Source: Trichopria drosophilae (lineage: Eukaryota; Arthropoda; Insecta; Hymenoptera; Diapriidae). From it: a stretch of DNA of 64,000 nt. Shown here piece after piece: positions 13,381 to 25,690 of this stretch (position 1 is its first letter; each line of letters begins with the position of its first letter). The notes under the pieces are model-generated. The model was not told the DNA's origin, searched no databases, and saw nothing but the letters and a program-made list of their open reading frames with translations. Both the position numbers and the translations under genes were made by a program. Location of the stretch: NCBI GenBank assembly GCA_030407085.1, contig CM059587.1, positions 42,072,501 to 42,136,500 of the forward strand, written 5' to 3'.

Positions 13381-13444
13381 GCGATAAATACACCTAGTTT
13401 GCTAAAGTAAATAAACGCAAGAAAACTAGGTATCTCTTTATCGC
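13381..13444. repeat. 64-bp stem-loop
   Basis: GCGATAAATACACCTAGTTT (13381-13400) pairs with AAACTAGGTATCTCTTTATCGC (13423-13444). It forms an 8-bp stem, a 3x5 internal loop and a 9-bp stem around a loop of about 22 bases. The size is within the range of microRNA precursors, but the stem is short for one. Could equally be a small MITE relic. Confidence 0.5.
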
Positions 13445-14234
13445 TTAGAGTCTTATCAGAAAATAGAAATTGCAATCATAAGAACCCAGATTCTGTCGCA
13501 ACTTGGATAATTTCTGTCATAAATTATCTTTTTCCTACTTGAACCACTTTTTACAGCGGTAAACGTTGAATTTTGTAAAGGACTTGATGACGGATGTTAT
13601 CCGTTTATCTAGATAAGTGCAAAATCTGGAATTCGTGCATTAATTCATCACAATGTGTATCTATACATACGTACAGTATCATTAGAAAAATGAATGCATT
13701 GTAAATTAAAATCACCTTAAATTTCATACCATTTTTAACGGTGAAACTCTGAAGGTGTTTCAGTAATTGAAATTACATAATGATTTTACTTCAAATGTAA
13801 CAAAATGTAAAATAAAAAAATCTATTTGTTTGTCCTGGCGTGAATTTCTTATACAAAATAACCTTTTGAAGTACTAATTTGTTATTAAGAATCATTATTG
13901 CGAGGAATTATGCAATATCATATTTATTATATTTATTGGATTCTGAAGAAGGCTAAGAACAAAAAATACCAACAAATTAGATAAGCAATTGTTCATAAAT
14001 GTTAAAATATCAAAAGTATTAACAGGACACATTCAACAAAAACAATTCTAGCTAGAAAATGATATAAGTTAATAAGTTTATGCCTTATGCCTTTGCTAAA
14101 TTTTAGCAAATTTAATTGAAATTTTAAGACTTATTTTTTGTGCAAATATATCCGGTTTAAATTGATAAAAGACGGTATTGTCAAGTATTTCGAGGAACAA
14201 AACCTAGACTAATTGTATGACATAATTAAATAGT
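13445..14234. other. AT-rich sequence, nothing identified
   Basis: No gene or delimited repeat is supported. Confidence 0.45.
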
Positions 14235-14460
14235 AACTAAATATTGGATGAACGTCTTGTTTTTGTGATGCATCATTTTTATTTTTCTAGCAAATTTAGT
14301 CTAACGACAAAAACGCATCTGCTCTATCAGAAATAATGCAAATTTTACCAGAAAAATTCATCATTTTGTTATGATGATGAAGGTTGGATTATTTGAAGAT
14401 TTTTCGAAAAAATGAGGACCAAAGTGAAAAGAATTGTTTCTAGTAAAATTTGCATTTGAA
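14235..14460. mobile_element. Family D foldback relic, copy 1
   Basis: Begins AACTAAATATTGGATGAACG and contains TTTTTGTGATGCATCATTTT and AGCAAATTTAGTCTAACG. The same phrases open the larger palindrome at 54541-54876. Inside, TGCAAATTTTACCAGAAAAA at about 14338 is inverted as TTTCTAGTAAAATTTGCA near 14437. It looks like a shortened copy of the family. Confidence 0.6.
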
Positions 14461-14534
14461 ACCTAAACCAAGTTCGAAATGACAAATTGTCACATTTAGA
14501 GCTTTACAAGAGCTTTACAAACATGTACCTGCAG

Positions 14535-14672
14535 GTCCAGACCTCGTGTGTGGCTGAAGCTGTCTTAGAGGTCCTCCATTTCGGCTGTGCAATGGTACCG
14601 CAAATAATAACATCAATTCTGTTCGCAACACCTCAACGTAGCATAATTCCGATGAAGCATTGCATTGAACAT
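14535..14672 (+). other. Candidate internal exon (weak)
   Basis: A 138-base open stretch of 46 codons is preceded by TACCTGCAG (acceptor-like) and followed by GTAAGT (consensus donor). The length is a multiple of three. It reads VQTSCVAEAV at the start and PMKHCIEH at the end. Composition is more G+C-rich than its flanks. The polypyrimidine tract before the acceptor is poor and no domain is recognised, so this remains a guess. Confidence 0.2.
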
Positions 14673-14706
14673 GTAAGTTACAGTGCAGATTGCAGTGAAT
14701 ATGTAA

Positions 14707-15094
14707 GAATGTTTAATAAATTTTTGGAAGCCAATTCTTATTGAAATTTAAGTTGGAAAATTACATTTAATTGTGTCAGTTGTATAAAAATGTTTGGTAC
14801 TCTCTAAGTTTTTTACATTGAAAATTGGGTCATCTTCTGCTAAAAGTTACATGTTCACTAGTTCTAAAGTGGAAATCTCACTTGATGAAGGGTGGGTAGA
14901 AACATTTCACTCTCCTTAAAGTGAAATTTTCACATTAAAAATAGTGAAACAGTCACTTTTAGCAGAGGATGACCCAATTTTGACTGTAAAAAACTTAGAG
15001 AGTACCAAACACTTTTAGGCAACTGACATAATTAAATGTAATTTTCCAACTTAAATTTCAATAAGAATTTGCTTCCAAAAATTTATTAAACATT
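14707..15094. mobile_element. Palindromic element of about 388 bp containing a family A-like core
   Basis: The left arm from GAATGTTTAATAAATTTTTG (14707) to about 14895 is mirrored by the right arm ending at 15094, with few mismatches. Inside, TACTCTCTAAG at 14798 and CTTAGAGAGTA ending at 15004 mark a 207-bp inner element with TA flanks, like family A. The sequence outside these inner ends is also palindromic, so the whole unit folds back on itself. A partial third copy of the arm end (AATTTGCTTCCA) lies just downstream near 15123. Confidence 0.8.
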
Positions 15095-17365
15095 CCAAAT
15101 AATAAATGTGTAAAATTATAAAAATTTGCTTCCACAAGAAGATTTCAAGATATTATCAATATCAACACGATATTTCGTGAGGTAACGGATAGTCCTGAGT
15201 ATCTCTTATTTACATGCTAACTTTTTAATAATAGGGATAGTGCAATCAACAAACTAATGGAATTCGATCTTCGAAATAATACAATGGTCACTGGAAGGTC
15301 ACGGACATGTCGTAAAAATTCATCAAGGAGAGGAAGAATTTTTAAAGCAAAATAAAAAAACGACGACTAGACATTGAATTCTACAACTTGCAAATCGTCC
15401 GAGAGAAGGGCACGAGAGCCTCATGTGGGAATTCCATCGATATTTGTATACGTGACATAAGAAGCAAGAAAACAGTGCGCTGTTTTAGACATTCGACCGC
15501 GAAAACGTGTTTAACCGGTCTGCTAATATTTTTTCCGAAAAATCAATTCAGGCCACTAACATGATACTATATATATACATACGAAAATATACGAAAATTG
15601 CAGGGCTCCAATGCACAGATCACAATGCAACCGTTAACTGTCGCCGGATATTTCTACCAAACATCGTAACAAAATAGTTAAAAAAAGTTTAATACTAATA
15701 TTTATATCATATATCAAAAGTAGCCTTAGCCTTTAACATTTGTAAATCAAGATGATGTAAAATTGTCCAACCTGTATTTAAATGTTATTATTATAATGAA
15801 CAAATTATAAATAATATTTTACAAATTTGTACTTGCAAATTAATTTCGAAAAACATTAGTGAATGGAACGTGCAGTTTAACATATCCTTGCGATACATCT
15901 TAAGCACACTTGCGATCGTTAAATATTTTTGGAGGACACGTTTAAGATATGTCCACAATCTATACCGTACTATTCAAAGCCTTAAAATAATCATTGTAGT
16001 ACACCGTACGCGGTTTCTATGCGTATTTACAATAGTTAATGCAACGCGTATTTACGTTACATTTTTAGACTGATCTACTTGATTAAAGCGACATCTCAAG
16101 TATTAATCGATAGTTAAACAGATTGCATTATCAGACGTTCAAGTGAGTAATGGCGCTGTGATGCAATGATGTCTAATGCTGCAAAATTTATTATTTTGTT
16201 CTGCTACATGTTTTTTACTTTTCATAAATTATGTGATTTGGATTATTTCTTAAGAAGAATCTGTGGTAAATCAGTTACAAACGTAACCTAAATAGTATAA
16301 TAGGCAAAATAATCATTGTTTTTTAAGAACATTTCTTTGTAAATTATTTTGAAATTTATTATATCATTTTTTATTTATCTACTTTCTGCTAGTAATGTCT
16401 GCCATTTTAATATTAGCAAATTGACGCAAAAGGAAATAAAGTGAATTTAATAAATTTTCATTTTAAAAGTGCTCCATTCAGTTTTTTTAAATTTGACGTT
16501 CATTTTAAAGCCCATAGGATTATATGGACATAATTGTTGGGTATTAAAAAACTAATGATCTCGAATTTCACTCTAATTCTAATTGGCAAGAATCTGGGAT
16601 AAACCAGAAATGTGACCTTGACTTTAAAGCCCGGGTATCTGCATGAATGATCACTTGTTTCACGAAGAAATTCATTTAGAATCTCCAAAATTAACGCAAT
16701 TCGATGAAAAGCAATAAGCGATTATATATAACTAAGACTATATTCAATTGCGTTACATAACTGTCAACATGATAATTATGCGTTTAACATCCTTAAATAT
16801 GTTTTCGACTAAAATTGGTTAATTGAAAATAATTACTTGTTTTCGAAAGATTTTGGGTATGGACGTTTAATTTTAAAGTAAAAAGACCATTTTTTATCGT
16901 TTGTGTCATTGGTAAAGACAAGAACAATTTTTTATTTCGTGCAATTTCTGCATTTAACCAATGAATATTATGTAAGAAACTATAGATTAATAATTTTTAA
17001 TGATGAAATTTAAGAGGATTTAACAATCAATTATATAACAAGGGCTGCCATTTTTTTATTTCTCAACTCTAATTTCCTGAGAAGTAGTTTATCTCATTTT
17101 CAGGATTAGTCCATGTTAAAAATTATATATAAAAAATATTGTAGTGAATTTTACTGATAACGTTTTTTACAAAAAGTCTAGAAAACATTGTTGCATGGTA
17201 TTGCGTATTTTCGAAAGGAGATAAGCTTGAATGTTTTTGTTGAATACGTCACATTTTGAGTGGAGTAATAAGTGAGTCTCTCTTGTGAATTAATTGCATC
17301 TCACACTTGAAAAGGTTAGAATTTCACTACAAGAACAGTTTAGAAAAGTATACCAACCCCCAACT
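15095..17365. other. Mostly AT-rich sequence, no gene identified
   Basis: A moderately G+C-rich unique patch lies at 15290-15660. Small open frames at 15870 and 16500 are not recognised. No element ends are seen. Confidence 0.4.
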
Positions 17366-17666
17366 AATGAAAATAATTAAGAAAATCAAATTTGCGTAAG
17401 ATCCACCAAATATTCCAGTCTATCCACCATGGAGCCTTCGAGTTAGACCATGATGAGGACATTCGAAGACTATTCCAGTCCGTCAGATCGGAAATCAACG
17501 TATCGTGAAAATAACTAGGAACCATGATTCTAGTTGATGAAAATAATTGAAAATATCGGAATTTACGTAATTTCCTCAAAAAATTTCAGCACTATTAAAC
17601 TTGGGACTTTCGAGTTAGGCCACGTTGAGGACCTTCAAAAACGATTCGAGTTCCTCAGATCGGAAA
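17366..17666 (+). repeat. Diverged tandem duplication, about 170-bp period
   Basis: Two copies start ATGAAAATAATT and end CAGATCGGAAAT: 17366-17492 and 17536-17666. In one shared frame they read AFELDHDEDIRRLFQSVRSE and TFELGHVEDLQKRFEFLRSE. The second copy has an open 96-codon frame (17534-17824). The first copy has stop codons upstream of the matching block. It may be a duplicated exon or a non-coding tandem repeat. I do not recognise the peptide. Confidence 0.5.
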
Positions 17667-18224
17667 TGGACATAAGTACCTTCTGTTGGTTCAGTAGCTT
17701 CATATCCGCATCACGTGACCTCCCACAGCATCGGTTTTCAGCAAGGCTCGATCCAACTGCGATTGTAACTCCGATATCACGATATTCACTGATAACGCGT
17801 ACCGATTCCCGATTTCCATATTAGGAACGAGGAGCGCAAGACAATAAACATACGAGTTTATGTCGGAAAGTCTTGATGAGCACTAAAGCGTCAAGAGAAT
17901 TTCGCGTCGTTCTCCAAGCCTCAGCTCTTGGTCGCTTTCTGTCTCTCTCGCACTCAGGGTCCCCTTGGGCGCACCGTCGCAGTCGTATGCGTAGCTGATA
18001 AGACTTTCTTAAATAGATAACGGTCCCCCTTGATGTTTTTCAATGTCGTTTTACGACTCGATTTTCGACCGCCGATGCTAATGAATGAAACCAAGGCGAG
18101 CCAACGAAATTATTACACCGATTCATTAAGACCGAGGCATAGACCAATCGGCCGTAACGATTGGTAACAGTGATTAACTTCCAAAGAATTCCCAATTTGT
18201 CAATTGATTCATCCCCGGGTTGAG
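17667..18224. other. G+C- and CpG-rich unique block
   Basis: Base composition rises clearly from about 17640 to 18030, with pyrimidine-rich text (TCTGTCTCTCTCGCACTC at about 17940) and many CpGs. This could be a regulatory region or part of an exon downstream of the duplicated block. No start codon context, splice pair or domain can be assigned with confidence. Confidence 0.3.
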
Positions 18225-18497
18225 TACTCTCTAAATTTCTTGGAGTGAGAATTCACTCTTTAATCAGGGAAAACCGAGAAACACTCGTGAAATAGTGATT
18301 GTTCAACTCTTTTAGAGTGGAAATTCACTCTTTCCTCCAGAGTTGTGAACTCCACGACTCGAAGGGAAAGAGTGAATTGTCACTCTTGTTAGATTGAAAT
18401 TTCACTCTTGTAGAGTTCAATATTCACTATTTTAAGAGAGTTGCTCGCTTTTCACTAACCAAAGAGTGAATTTTCACTCCAAGAAATTTAGAGAGTA
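18225..18497. mobile_element. Family A MITE, copy 1 (273 bp)
   Basis: Ends TACTCTCTAAATTTCTTGG (left) and CCAAGAAATTTAGAGAGTA (right) are perfect inverted repeats, followed inward by GAGTGAGAATTCACTCTTT and its mirror. The TA at each end is probably the duplicated target dinucleotide, as in Tc1/mariner-type elements. Internally, short palindromes of the AGAGTGAATTTCACTCT type repeat. No coding capacity. Confidence 0.9.
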
Positions 18498-19880
18498 TTG
18501 TTGTTTATAAAAAGTTCACAATGTTATACAAATTTTTATAACTAAGTGTATAATTTTTATCGACGATGTGTAAAATGTTAGGAAAAATGTTTAACCTTGA
18601 AATATTGCGTAAAAATGTTTGTAGTTTTATCGTATTTAATATAATACATCAAAGTTGTAACAATATGGCAAATAATTTTTTAAGAAAAATTTCAGACGAA
18701 GAGGAAATATGTTCTTATTGATCTTAACTAGGTTTGAACACCGAAATTCATCTAGTTGAGAAGGATTTACATTTCTTACATTAGGTCACCAACATATCCA
18801 CTAACGAACAAGTTCCTGTTAAGATATAAAACATCCTTAAAATGTGGCATAATTGAATAAAGAAGGCCTTGCTAATTCTAACAAAAATGGTATGTTATAA
18901 AAATAATTCCCAATTTTGTCGATTAAAATTTCATGTGTAAATAATGTTAATAAATAAGTAAATTTTGTAAATTTCTCATTTGCTGTCCAGTCATTAAAGT
19001 TTTTAAAATATAAACCGAATAATACATCGTCTGTTAACGAAGTTATAAACTGTCAACCCTCCTAAAGCAAATTTCTTCTATTTATGAATATTTTGTGGAC
19101 TTCAGCGTAAGATGACGAATGTTTCGAAGAAAATTGTTACCTTAATGCTAATTCTGGAAATATTAATGTATTTTGCTTTAAAAGCAAAACTTCAACGTAT
19201 AATAGTACTGAATTATTTTTACTCGTTAACAAGTTTTAAACAACAAAAAATACTCCTCCAACTATTAAATATTTAGTACACATCTTGTAAATGAAAACTA
19301 CGAGTGTTTTGTAAAAAAGTTATTTCATAATTCTGTGTTCTGTAACTAAAAGCCTTGACTGAATACATTTCCTATCTCTCCAAAAACAGTAATTATTGTG
19401 TTTGGTTATTATTTCGTTTTTCTTCTATCGCAAATTTAACCAATTCAAAAAATACACCAAGTCAGAAAGAAAAAATGTATAGTTATACCACGTGTATTAT
19501 AACTGGTTCAGCTAATTATTAGTTTTGTCAACTCGTAAATATAGTTGCGTCAGCTATAGTTCAAGTTATCATGATTAAATACGAATTATAGTTGTAAATA
19601 CTTATCTGAAGATGACACCAATTACAGTTGATATATAAAATTTGTTTGATTAAAAATCGATTTATATGTTAAATGTTCTTTGAGAAGTTATATTAAAAAC
19701 ATTCTTCATTAACTAACAAATTTTACATGTCAAAGATTAAAGCAGATCAATTTTTTAATAAAATAATGCAAATCGGAACATGGGTTGTTTGAATCACGTT
19801 TTTAAAACGGTTATATGTAGAAGCACAAAATGGTGACTGGAGAAAAACCTTTTTATACAAAATCGTAAAAATTCCAATAT
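18498..19880. other. AT-rich sequence, nothing identified
   Basis: No supported gene or delimited repeat lies between the two family A copies. Confidence 0.45.
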
Positions 19881-20152
19881 TACTCTCTAAATTTCTTGGA
19901 GTGAGAATTCACTCTTTGGTTAGTGAAAATCGATCAACTCTCGTAAAACAATGAATATTCAACTCTTTATGAGTGACATTTCAATCTAACAGGAGTAAAA
20001 ATTCACTCTTTCCGCCCGAGTCGTGGAGTTGACAACTCTGAAGGAAAGACTCAGACTCTTAAAGAGTTGAATATTCACTCATTCATAAGATTTGCTCGGT
20101 TTTCACTAATTAAAGAGTGAATTCTCACTCCGAGAAATCTATATAGTGGGTA
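19881..20152. mobile_element. Family A MITE, copy 2 (about 272 bp)
   Basis: The left end is identical to copy 1 (TACTCTCTAAATTTCTTGG). The right end is decayed (CGAGAAATCTATATAGTGGG), so the right limit is approximate. The interior shares the AATATTCACTC and GAGTTGAATATTCACTC phrases with copy 1. Confidence 0.85.
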
Positions 20153-23100
20153 ATGCGATTTTGTTTTGTTCAAATCCGTTATGAATATTAGACAATTTTA
20201 CAAAAACACATATTTTTCAAACAGACTTGCTATCCATGTCGTTTGCTACTTAAATCATGTAATTTTTTATAATGTCATAAAATAGGTTACATACTATATT
20301 CGTACACAATTTCTACTATAATTATTATTTTGTGGCCTCAATTCACTTTTTTTAAGTGGTTATCTTAGTGCTTAATTAATTTAAATACAACAAAAAAGCA
20401 TACGTACTCGAATAGTAAATTAGAATACAAATATGCGAATATACGCTAATTTTACTGTAGTATATACTATATTATATCAACACCTTTTCAAAACTGAAAA
20501 TTAAACTTTAAGCAGAAAGATTGTTCATTTCAAAGTAGTAACTTTAAAATACGCCACACTTTTACAAATATTATGCATTTAAATGAACAATTAATTTTCG
20601 GCCATTAATGCGTCTATCTATATGTATATATTACATATATACATATGGTATAATAAGGATTAATCTACAAATACCGGATGTTTTTATCAGGTTTGTCAGA
20701 TATTAAATCCTTCCTTTTTCACGGTGTAGAAAGAAATTAAATCTATTAAAACTCTATTAAAAGTGAATTTTGTACATAGTAACTTCATGAATGAAAATCA
20801 TTTTCTCAATGCATTTTACGATGTAGCCGATAAGACAATTCCAGATAACGACCGGAAATACCTAATGGCTAGGCTAATTGTTTAATTTAACGTGTAACAA
20901 TTTAAAATAACTTTCAAACTTTAAAATATTTTCAAATACTAGATTAAAAGTCTAAGTGAAAACTATGAATTCACAATTTTAGATTTAATTTTACTTCGTC
21001 GATTCATAACTTGAGAAAATTTGGATGATTTAAATTTTATTTTTTTTCTATTAAACACTAACAAATTTTTCAACAAATATTTCGAAAATTAATTGTTGAT
21101 AAACAATAAATAATTCATTTGTCTAATCTTGATTGTTTAGGCTAACTGTGCACCTTTTTCCTCTACGGAATATGAATTCTAAGGAATCCTCGTAAAACAA
21201 TTTTTACTTAGTAATTTATAAGATTTGATCACGTGCAAGTCACATATATAAATTAACAGATGCATAAAAAGGTATTCATTTTTTCAAATCTCAAAGGTGT
21301 GAATTATGTTTGCTGTTTTTCTAAAAAAGTAACCGATGTTTAAACGTTTGAAAACGAACCAATTAGATGTTACGATTTGTAAACAGCTTTTTCTCCTCGA
21401 TTCAGAAAACTGGTATGATTTAGAAGATTTATGCATCGAATTTCTAATGTTTCTCTTATATTTCTATTCAAAAATATCAAATAGAAATATCTTTAAATTG
21501 TAAAGACCAGTTATTTGATTTCAAATAACAAAAAATGTATGAAAAGATCGTATGAATTTGCAAATTCTAACGTCTAATTTGTTCGTTATAAAGCTTTTTA
21601 AATGTCCGCTATGGCTTAATACATTGTTACATAAAAAAACAAGTCGACAAAGTAACTACCAGTAGATACTAAGATGCTTATTTTTCTCATTGGCAATACA
21701 CAAGAGACTCATATTACTGTTAACAAAAAGTAGAGCTACTTAAGCCTTAAACTTATTTTATTAATGAAGTAAGAAAGACACCAGGGACATTTTTCGATTA
21801 GGTTTTACACGGCGTATTAAATGTTTATGTTATTACATTGTTTTGTTAAAAATGGGTCTTTTCAGTTTCATCATGCTGGAGTGTATTTTTAACAAATTAA
21901 TTTCAAAATATGACGTTCACAGCAAAAATAGGAGTAAAGAAAATAAATACAATTCGTTCTAAGAGTTGCATGCTGCATTCGAAATTGATGACAGCTTCCA
22001 TTTTAAAGCATTTGTCTATTAGATTATACATATACAAATAAGGATCGAGCACATGTTTACGCTCTTTTAGTTACCGATATATAATATAAACCTGTTATTT
22101 TCTGCATTAAGTTTTTCGTTGCATTCTCCAGTGTTATTCGTTGTGCCTAAGTACTATATTTTCTTTTTTAAAAATAAAAAACTTCTATTTATTAAGATAT
22201 ACACCAGAGCAATATTCGACATAGTAAGAATTAGTAAACAGAATTAGTATGCTATACAATTCTACAAAATAAATATAATATACACACAGTAATTCTTACT
22301 GGTATGTTACAATATTTAAAACGGAGTTTTTTATTAATAAAGTGGATGGCGATATTCTAAATGTTTTTTTTACTACATAATCTTGTTCTCAATCCATTTT
22401 TCAATATTATTTAACCTTTTCAGTCACGATTAGAATCCAAACACCGGTGTAAATAGGATCGGATTTTCTCATCGACATCTCTAAAGGCTTACTCTTTTCA
22501 AATAAGAAACATATGATCATAGTACAAGCTACATTATCAAGAAAACGTACCCAGACATTGCTGCCTAGAAAATAATTGCGATCAAGATCATAAAGAGCTA
22601 GGAAATAGTGCGATTTATAGAGGAAAATCATATAAGAAACACTTTTTATTGACAATTTTGTTTGGGAGGCAATAATATTTTTGTAAACTTTAGAAACTTA
22701 GAGACGACGCCAGCCGTTTTGGAGAATTTTGAATTACATAAATTTACTTTGTGCCCGACTTATTGGATCTGGCATGTTAAATTTCAAAATTCAAAGTTCG
22801 GATTCGCAATCCCGACGAGGTATAGTATAGAAGATTATTTTTCGCAAACGATTGCTTAAATAAAACGGTAATTTGTTACAAAATATTGTTTATAATTCAT
22901 TAATATTATTCAAGAATGTTTCAAACTGATTTCTATTCGTTAGTTAAATATCTCATAAAGTATAAAACATATTTTTATAAAAAACACCATACTCCATCAT
23001 GGACTTGTAGAATTTATTTTCGATATGTTTAGTTTTTTCGCGATTGTACTGTATATATTTATTTAATGTTCGAATGTAAATAATAATACATTCAAGTCGA

Positions 23101-23752
23101 AGGAAAATAGACGTAATAAATCGTGTAAGCTGCAGATACGTAATATTTATATATATTTCCCATAATATTTAAATATTAAAAACAGCTATGATCGATTTAA
23201 AACAAGGTTCGTATATTACGCACTCTTTATTGTACGCATACATTTGCGAGTAAATATTTACTTTTTTAGGCCAGGAAGTGACTTTATCGGCATGACCGGG
23301 TTCGAGACCTTCACTGTGAATCCTTGCATAACATAGAACCGCGTATTATACTAAGAAAAAGTCGTCTACGTTCTATACATTCCCATATTTATAATAACTA
23401 TCAAATATGTACTAAATTGACAAATTATGTGCATAGAAATTGTATGTTGAGTGCTAAGCTTGTTCCTATCAATTGAACCGAGTGTTCTGTAAGTACATGA
23501 AATTTATTTTATTTTAGCAATTCGTTTGCATACGGCAAATTCAATCTCAGAATTTTACGCCACTAGCGCGTAAAGTGGCACTTTTAAATTTTACATAAAC
23601 AGATCCTGTCCTTCAGAGGCAAACGCGTTCGTTGAAGAATTTGTACTTTTATGCAAGTAAAACAGTGACTGAAATTTAACTTTTCAGAGCAAAGAAATAT
23701 TGACACAAAATGGTTCGATTATCCAAATGTTAAAATGGAATAGAATATATTA
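20153..23752. other. Long AT-rich stretch, no gene identified
   Basis: No delimited element. A self-complementary ATATGTATATAT run lies near 20620-20650. The part at 22660-22830 (GATTCGCAATCCCGACGAGG, TTTCAAAATTCAAAGTTCGG) may be a distant family G relic. A bare GGTTCGAGACC match to a Pol III B box lies at 23299-23309 without a matching A box. Confidence 0.4.
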
Positions 23753-23983
23753 CACGGAGAGAAAAATATGGTACCGGATAACATAATGATGGTATCGGTT
23801 ACTATCTTTGATGCTACGTATACGGACTGGAATTTTTTGCATGTAGCAGTTACTATCTAATGGTTATGGGGCACCATCTTGATAGTAAAAATTACAATAC
23901 AGATGGTAACTAGTAAAATAATAATGGTAACGGATAACATATTTTTTTTAACATCAATTTCGTACTAGCGATTTTTCTCCGTG
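23753..23983. mobile_element. Family C MITE, copy 1 (231 bp)
   Basis: Ends CACGGAGAGAAAAAT and ATTTTTCTCCGTG are inverted repeats of about 13 bp flanked by TA on both sides (23751-23752, 23984-23985). The interior has direct and inverted GGTAAC / GTTACT / CGGATAACAT phrases and no open frame. A relative with CACAGAGAGAAA ends is at 49983. The TA target suggests a Tc1/mariner-like origin, which is inference. Confidence 0.8.
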
Positions 23984-25189
23984 TAGCATATTAGGAACTA
24001 CTAATAAGCACCTCGTTGTTTTTGCGGTCTTAAGAAGAAAAATGGACTTTTGGGAACCTCGATAATCTCATATCGATTGTGATCTACTGATTTTGTAATC
24101 AAATTCATTTCTAAATTTAATTGTAGTATATTTAAACGTAAGGGATCTAGAAAATTTACATATTTCGTCAAATATATTTGAGCGACATTAACTTTTTTAC
24201 ACATTGAGTATCTTAAAAAAAATGGTAAAAAAATAAGCTAATTTCTTACTTCATGGGAGTGATAAAGTAACCTTAGAAAATATAAATTAATCGAGTAATT
24301 TCTGAATATATAATACAAAACAACAAATATAATCACATATCGTGTGATGAATGATTTAGAAAACTCGAATGTGGAATACTTTCAGATCGATACCACTACA
24401 GTTATAAAACTCAGGTGTGTCCTCAGATTATAGAAACTAACAATTTTTCGTCCTGGACATTAAGAATTGGATTAGTTTGTTTTTGTCTATTTCATCAAAA
24501 TGATATTTCGATACAATACACATTTTGTCAAATCAGTCGAATATTCGTAATATTTCTGCCCAAGTTGGTCTAAACTTTTATATTTAAATATGTATTTATG
24601 TGAATTCTTATATCTAACTTCAATAATATTTTCTGAAAGTTTCATTGTTTTAATGACGCAAAAGATCACGTTTTATTCGTTGTAATACTATCCGACAGAA
24701 GATAATTTGTATCCCTCCGTATACTAAAGGGAATTGAACTCATACCGACAAGCGTGGAAATTTACTTATACGATGCATGCATATTCAGCTTTCACAATTA
24801 TTTTTCTTCTGAGAGTTTATGTTGTGATACAATATGTATATATCTAAAATATCTTTAAAATTTAATATAATTATTCATAATCGACCGTACTATTTGGTGT
24901 TATGGTATTATTATTATCTCGGTCGTGCGGTTACATCAACTAATTCTGAACAATGTGGTAAGGTTACGAATTACTGTTTCAAGTTGTTTTTTACCATTAT
25001 TGGCGATTTGAGGTATGTGTGTAATTATGATATGTAATTTCGAGATACGTTTGCTATCTCACTGATTTTTAATACAATCCAGGGGCCAAACACAAAAATA
25101 AATCGTGTTTGTGTATTTATATGATATATATCAGATATACGCAGTAACGCTATTCACGGTGCGTTTTAACCAGCTTCAACCCAAAAATG
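23984..25189. other. AT-rich sequence, nothing identified
   Basis: No supported gene, RNA or element. Small open frames are AT-rich. Confidence 0.45.
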
Positions 25190-25390
25190 CTGGCACTTGA
25201 AAATTTCTTTTTGGTTTTAAAAGTGGAATATTTATAGATGATTGTTCTGTAAAAAAAGAAAAAAATCTGCGGAGCTATTTTAGAGAAATGGTGGACGAAT
25301 TTTGAAAAATTCATCGGATTCGCTTGAAACTTGTTATTCGGAGGTTTTTGGCGTCGCTGATCACGAATATCGTTACATCGCGGTACGTGT
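25190..25390. repeat. Family G relic
   Basis: Contains GGAGGTTTTTGGCGTCGC, TGATCACGAATATCG and TTCATCGGATTCGC, matching the family G wording at 4.0 kb and 35.3 kb. It is diverged, with no ends. Confidence 0.5.
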
Positions 25391-25513
25391 ATTACTGTAA
25401 ACAAAATTCTTTAAGAGACCTCAAAAATATAAAAATTTCTTTAGATATTGCAGTTTGTCAGAATCTCATAACGATTACAAAGTGTTGAAATGTGAGCAAC
25501 AACACAGAAATTG

Positions 25514-25690
25514 TACTCCCTAAATTTATATGAAGATATTATTAATATTTAGCTTGAAGACGAAATTTTGCCATTTTTGTAAAATTAACGAGTGAAAACT
25601 TACTCTTTATGGGGTGTATAAACTCACTCCATTTGAAATTAAAAATCAACATTTTACTGAAATATCAGTAGTTTCACTTAATAAAGAGTT
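25514..25690. repeat. Family A relic (decayed)
   Basis: Starts TACTCCCTAAATTTATATG and contains GAGTGAAAACTTACTCTTTA and AACTCACTCC, like family A interiors. The right end is lost. Confidence 0.4.

Noticed and set aside
23299..23309. GGTTCGAGACC, a perfect Pol III B box match
   Set aside because: No A box at a proper distance upstream and no cloverleaf pairing, so a chance match is likely.
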